Positions 4,931-8,011 of a DNA stretch of 8,011 nt are shown piece after piece. Source of the stretch: Lachnospiraceae bacterium (GTDB taxonomy: Bacteria; Bacillota; Clostridia; Lachnospirales; Lachnospiraceae); contig JAKSRN010000082.1 in assembly GCA_024403585.1 (NCBI GenBank), forward strand, positions 1-8,011, read 5' to 3'. The first letter of the stretch is position 1, and every line of letters begins with the position of its first letter. The position numbers and the translations under genes were made by a program. The notes under the pieces are model-generated. The model was not told where the DNA came from and searched no databases. It saw only the letters and a list, made by a program, of their open reading frames with translations.

Positions 4931-5503
4931 ATGAGATTTACAGCTAGATATCTGAGGGATTATTTTCTGCAGGCAAAGATCAAGAACATCATCATGTGGA
5001 TCGTTGAGATCTCCCTGATGATCATCCTGGGCTTTGGCTTTGCGACTTATTTCTGCCAGAATGTGGTGGTACAGGAGAGTTCCATGGAACCAACCATCTC
5101 TGCCGGAGAGACGTTGCTGATCAACCGGTTTGCATATAAGATCTCTTCTCCGAAAAGAGGAGACATCATTGCATTCCGAACAGAAGATGATCCTGACAGC
5201 AGTATTCATATCAAGCGTGTGATCGGATTACCTGGGGAGACGATCCAGATCAAAAACGGACAGATTCTGATTGACGGACAGACCTATGTTGAAAAGAAGG
5301 GGTTCCCATCTGTTAAGGATGGCGGTCTGGCGGAAGCAGAAGTATCTTTAGGGGGAAGCGAATATTTCGTACTGGGCGATAATCGAAATAACAGTGAAGA
5401 CAGCCGGCACATGGATGTTGGCAATATCAGAAAAGACCGGATTATCGGTAAATTATGGTTTATATCTTCACCAAGGTCGGAATTTGGTTTCCTGATTGAT
5501 TGA
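4931..5503 (+). CDS. lepB: Type I signal peptidase (SipS/LepB family)
   Basis: This is a membrane-anchored serine protease that removes signal peptides from exported preproteins. The 190-residue protein has one N-terminal membrane segment at about residues 20-41, after a basic cytoplasmic stretch. This is the Gram-positive SipS-type layout with the catalytic domain outside. The catalytic serine is S51 in the SSMEPT motif (50-55). The general-base lysine is K95 in HIKRVIGLPGE (93-103), and the conserved box GDNRNNSEDSR covers 149-159. AGGAG at 4920-4924 is 6 bases before the ATG. A TATAAC at 4908-4913 might be a -10 element, but no good -35 accompanies it. The gene lies between rplS and rbgA, a frequent clostridial position. 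Length is typical of short SipS-type enzymes. The symbol sipS would be equally apt. Confidence 0.97.
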   Translation: MRFTARYLRDYFLQAKIKNIIMWIVEISLMIILGFGFATYFCQNVVVQESSMEPTISAGETLLINRFAYKISSPKRGDIIAFRTEDDPDSSIHIKRVIGLPGETIQIKNGQILIDGQTYVEKKGFPSVKDGGLAEAEVSLGGSEYFVLGDNRNNSEDSRHMDVGNIRKDRIIGKLWFISSPRSEFGFLID

Positions 5504-5505
5504 TC

Positions 5506-5531
5506 TGATTCAGAACAAATATACTGAATCA
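5506..5531. repeat. Short inverted repeat between lepB and rbgA
   Basis: TGATTCAG (5506-5513) and CTGAATCA (5524-5531) are perfect 8-bp inverted arms around the 10-base loop AACAAATATA. The first arm begins 3 bases after the lepB stop codon. No U tract follows, so it is unlikely to terminate transcription. It could be a weak hairpin that protects or processes the lepB-rbgA transcript, or a dyad binding site; the sequence does not decide. Confidence 0.5.
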
Positions 5532-5567
5532 ACATTCTGGGGTTAAAAAACAGAAAGAGAGAAACGA

Positions 5568-6416
5568 ATGGATATTCAATGGTATCCTGGTCATATGACC
5601 AAAGCAAGACGGCAGATGCAGGAGGATCTGAAGCTGATCGACCTGATCATCGAACTGGTAGACGCGAGAATTCCCGTTTCCAGTCGTAATCCGGACATTA
5701 GTGAGCTGGGCAAGGGGAAATCCAGACTGATCCTGATGAATAAAGCCGATCTTGCCGATGAGGCAGCAAACAGAAAGTGGCTGGACTATTTTAAAAGTCA
5801 GGGCTACCATGCGATTCTGATCGATTCACGCAGCGGCAAGGGTGTCCGCAGTATCGGACCTATGGTGCAGGAAGCGTGTAAAGAGAAGATTGAGCGAGAT
5901 GCCAGAAGAGGAATCAAGAACAGACCGATCCGTGCCATGGTAGTTGGTATCCCGAATGTAGGCAAATCTACATTTATCAACTCCTATGCAGGAAGAGCCT
6001 GTGCAAAAACCGGTAACAAACCTGGCGTTACAAAGGGCAAACAGTGGATCCGCCTTGGAAAAGGACTGGAACTTCTGGATACACCCGGAATCCTCTGGCC
6101 TAAGTTTGACGATCCCGAGGTCGGAAAAAGACTTGCCATCATTGGATCCGTAAAGGATGAGCTTCTGAACGTGGAAGAGCTTTCTCTGTCCATGATGAAG
6201 TTCCTGAAAGAGACCTATCCGGGAACTCTGAACAGCCGTTATCAGGCTGATGAGAGCAAGACAGAGGTGGATAATCTGTATGAGATCGCTGCAAACCGTC
6301 AGTGTGTACTGAAGGGTGGAGAGCCTGATACAGTAAAAGCTGCATCCATTCTGATGGATGATTACCGAAGCGGAAAACTGGGTAAGATTTCTCTTGAGCA
6401 TCCGGCAAAGAATTAG
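5568..6416 (+). CDS. rbgA: Ribosome biogenesis GTPase RbgA (YlqF)
   Basis: RbgA is a circularly permuted GTPase needed for a late step of 50S subunit assembly in Bacillus subtilis. The 282-residue protein shows the permuted order of GTPase motifs: G4 NKAD (58-61), G5-like DSRSG (86-90), G1 GIPNVGKST (127-135), G2 PGVTKG (152-157) and G3 DTPG (171-174). His9 in WYPGHMTKA (5-13) matches the catalytic histidine of the B. subtilis protein. The C-terminal half (about 200-282) is the helical RNA-binding domain found in the family. The ribosome binding site is weak (AGAGAG around 5555-5560). The gene is probably co-transcribed with lepB, as no terminator lies between them. Length is typical. Confidence 0.98.
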   Translation: MDIQWYPGHMTKARRQMQEDLKLIDLIIELVDARIPVSSRNPDISELGKGKSRLILMNKADLADEAANRKWLDYFKSQGYHAILIDSRSGKGVRSIGPMVQEACKEKIERDARRGIKNRPIRAMVVGIPNVGKSTFINSYAGRACAKTGNKPGVTKGKQWIRLGKGLELLDTPGILWPKFDDPEVGKRLAIIGSVKDELLNVEELSLSMMKFLKETYPGTLNSRYQADESKTEVDNLYEIAANRQCVLKGGEPDTVKAASILMDDYRSGKLGKISLEHPAKN

Positions 6417-6425
6417 CATATTGCA

Positions 6426-6459
6426 AGAGGCTGTCTACGTGAAGTGGACAGCCTTTTTT
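6426..6459 (+). terminator. Intrinsic terminator after rbgA
   Basis: AGGCTGTC (6428-6435) pairs with GACAGCCT (6447-6454), extended inward by a U-G wobble and two further pairs to a 5-base loop (GTGAA, 6439-6443). Six T residues (6454-6459) follow directly. It is a textbook terminator that should close the lepB-rbgA unit only 31 bases before the polymerase gene. Confidence 0.92.
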
Positions 6460-6490
6460 CGTGAGAAACTATGAGAAAGGACAGGCAGAG

Positions 6491-8011
6491 ATGGCAGAAA
6501 AAGAACGTTCCTATATCGCAATAGATCTTAAATCCTTCTACGCCAGTGTGGAATGTCAGGAACGCAATCTGGATCCGCTAACGACTAATCTGGTCGTTGC
6601 GGATGAATCCCGAACGGAAAAGACCATATGTCTGGCGGTTTCTCCGTCTCTGAAGGCTTATGGGATTCCCGGAAGACCAAGGCTGTTCCAGGTGGTACAG
6701 AAGGTAAAAGAAGTCAACATGGCCCGCCTGAATAAAGCCATCCATTCCGGAAAAGCAGGAAGGAACGAGCAGGGGCAGTATGTCTTTAAGGGCTCCAGCT
6801 GGAATGCGGCGGAGGTGATCGCGGATGATTCTCTTGAGATGACTTACATCACCGCTGTTCCAAGGATGCAGACCTACATGGACTATAGTACCCGCATCTA
6901 TAACGTCTATCTCAAGTACATTTCTCCGGATGACATTCATGTGTATTCCATTGATGAGGTCTTCATTGATGCCACCAATTATCTGGAACTTTATAGAATG
7001 ACTCCGCGGGAGCTTGCCATGAAGATGATTCTGGATGTAATGAATACTACAGGCATCACTGCTACAGCAGGAATCGGAAGCAATCTCTATCTGGCTAAGG
7101 TTGCCATGGACATCATGGCCAAGCACGTGCCGGCAGATGAGAATGGAGTCCGTATTGCTGAACTGGATGAATACAGCTATAGAAAAGAGCTGTGGACACA
7201 TACCCCGCTGACGGATTTCTGGCGTGTTGGAAGAGGCATTTCCAAAAAGCTGGAAGAGAAGGGAATCTATACTATGGGGGATATTGCCCGCTGTTCCATC
7301 AGTAAAGACTATTATTATAATGAAGAGATGCTTTACAAGCTCTTTGGGGTAAATGCTGAGTTGCTTATTGATCACGCCTGGGGGTATGAGCCTACCACCA
7401 TCGATCTGATCAAACAATATAAGCCGGAGAATAACAGCGTCGGTTCCGGACAGGTGCTGCCGGAAGGGTACCCTTATGAGAAAACAAGGATCGTGGTGAG
7501 GGAGATGGCGGAACATCTGGTACTGGATCTTGTGGCTAAAGGACTGGTTACGGATCAGATCGTTCTTACCGTTAATTACGATCGGGAAATTGTGGATCAG
7601 GGGAAGTTTTCAGGTAAGGTGGAAGTGGACCGATATGGAAGAACTGTGCCGAAACATACCCACGGGTCTGTGAATCTGGGCAAATACACTTCTTCTACCA
7701 GTCTCATCACAGAGAAAACACTGGAACTTCTGGATAGGATCTTTGACAGAAGCCTTTGCTCCAGAAAGCTTGGCATTGCAGCCACACGCGTGCTCCCGAA
7801 AGAGTCGGTTGCTGAGAAGCCACAGTATGAACAGCTGAATCTTTTTACCGATTATGAAAAGAGGGCAGAAGAAGAGGCGGCTGAAAAAGAGAAACTGGAA
7901 AAAGAGCAGAAGCTTCAGGAAGCTATGCTTTCAATTAAGAAGAAATTCGGAAAGAATGCGATCCTCAAGGGCCTGAGCTTTCAGGAAGGTGCAACCGAAC
8001 GAAAGAGAAAT
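6491..8011 (+). CDS. Y-family translesion DNA polymerase, UmuC/UvrX type (3' end cut off by the window)
   Basis: The frame is open for 507 codons from ATG 6491 to the window edge. AAAGGA at 6476-6481 is 9 bases before the start. The palm has the metal-binding aspartate D12 in IAIDLKSFYASVE (9-21) and D155-E156 in VYSIDEVFIDA (151-161). Y17 occupies the steric-gate position that excludes ribonucleotides. TAGIGSNLYLAKVAMDIMAK (192-211) is the conserved palm helix, and WRVGRGISKKLEEKGIYTMG (244-263) is the helix-hairpin-helix thumb. The little-finger domain follows at about 310-435. QLNLF (448-452) matches the beta-clamp binding motif, and beyond it comes a charged helix and a tail with AILKGLSFQEGATERKR (490-506). 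DPLTTNLVV and PSLKAYGIPGRPRLF resemble UvrX/UmuC proteins more than classical DinB. Such enzymes copy past lesions, usually with loss of fidelity. No LexA-type operator is visible upstream. Probably only a few residues are missing. Confidence 0.94.
   Translation, partial: MAEKERSYIAIDLKSFYASVECQERNLDPLTTNLVVADESRTEKTICLAVSPSLKAYGIPGRPRLFQVVQKVKEVNMARLNKAIHSGKAGRNEQGQYVFKGSSWNAAEVIADDSLEMTYITAVPRMQTYMDYSTRIYNVYLKYISPDDIHVYSIDEVFIDATNYLELYRMTPRELAMKMILDVMNTTGITATAGIGSNLYLAKVAMDIMAKHVPADENGVRIAELDEYSYRKELWTHTPLTDFWRVGRGISKKLEEKGIYTMGDIARCSISKDYYYNEEMLYKLFGVNAELLIDHAWGYEPTTIDLIKQYKPENNSVGSGQVLPEGYPYEKTRIVVREMAEHLVLDLVAKGLVTDQIVLTVNYDREIVDQGKFSGKVEVDRYGRTVPKHTHGSVNLGKYTSSTSLITEKTLELLDRIFDRSLCSRKLGIAATRVLPKESVAEKPQYEQLNLFTDYEKRAEEEAAEKEKLEKEQKLQEAMLSIKKKFGKNAILKGLSFQEGATERKRN

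Noticed and set aside
4457..5209. 250-codon open frame on the minus strand across rplS and lepB
   Set aside because: It spans two recognisable genes and the terminator between them, and its product is Cys/Phe/Ser-rich with no recognisable domain.
5506..5531. Inverted repeat after lepB as an intrinsic terminator
   Set aside because: The arms are AT-rich and no U tract follows, so termination is unlikely. It is kept only as an inverted repeat.
6503..6510. GAACGTTC palindrome as a LexA/SOS box for the polymerase
   Set aside because: Gram-positive LexA sites have GAAC and GTTC separated by four bases. Here there is no spacer, and the site is inside the coding region.
6578..7516. Long open frame of 312 codons on the minus strand
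   Set aside because: It lies wholly antisense to the Y-family polymerase, whose motifs are unmistakable. Its translation is rich in His, Ile and Ser without family motifs, as expected of an antisense shadow.

Overview
The window is a chromosomal housekeeping region from a low-to-moderate-GC Gram-positive bacterium. It is most likely one of the Clostridia, and the protein sequences look Lachnospiraceae-like. That assignment rests on the gene order ylxM-ffh-rpsP-khpA-rimM-trmD-rplS-lepB-rbgA, strong AGGAGG-type ribosome binding sites, clear TTGACA/TATAAT promoters, and the style of the proteins. All recognised genes lie on the + strand. I see no mobile element, CRISPR array, tRNA or rRNA.

Layout: a perfect hairpin terminator (46-76) closes an unidentified transcription unit to the left. 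A near-consensus promoter (182-210) then starts the SRP/ribosome operon. ylxM and ffh (3 bp apart) supply signal recognition particle functions. rpsP (S16) and khpA (KH-domain RNA-binding protein) follow. A hairpin (2584-2620) separates these from rimM (30S maturation) and trmD (tRNA m1G37 methyltransferase). rplS (L19) has its own strong promoter, a structured leader and a strong terminator, so it looks like a separately controlled monocistronic unit. lepB (type I signal peptidase) and rbgA (50S assembly GTPase) follow, closed by an intrinsic terminator at 6426-6459. The right end holds a Y-family (UmuC/UvrX-type) translesion DNA polymerase that runs off the window after 507 codons.

The genes work together around translation and protein export: ribosomal proteins S16 and L19, 30S and 50S maturation factors, tRNA modification that prevents +1 frameshifting, SRP targeting and signal-peptide removal. 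The polymerase is the only functional outsider.

The most unusual part is the 3' end of trmD. The protein is 358 residues, whereas the canonical enzyme ends near residue 225. The extra ~130 residues look like a separate alpha/beta domain that I do not recognise. The residue aligning with the catalytic Asp169 of the Haemophilus enzyme is Glu169. The last 21 codons including the stop are tandemly duplicated just downstream, and within the final 20 codons the two copies differ only at synonymous sites. This is the part most worth a second look. The rest is well-understood core genome, and I do not claim a new multi-gene system here.
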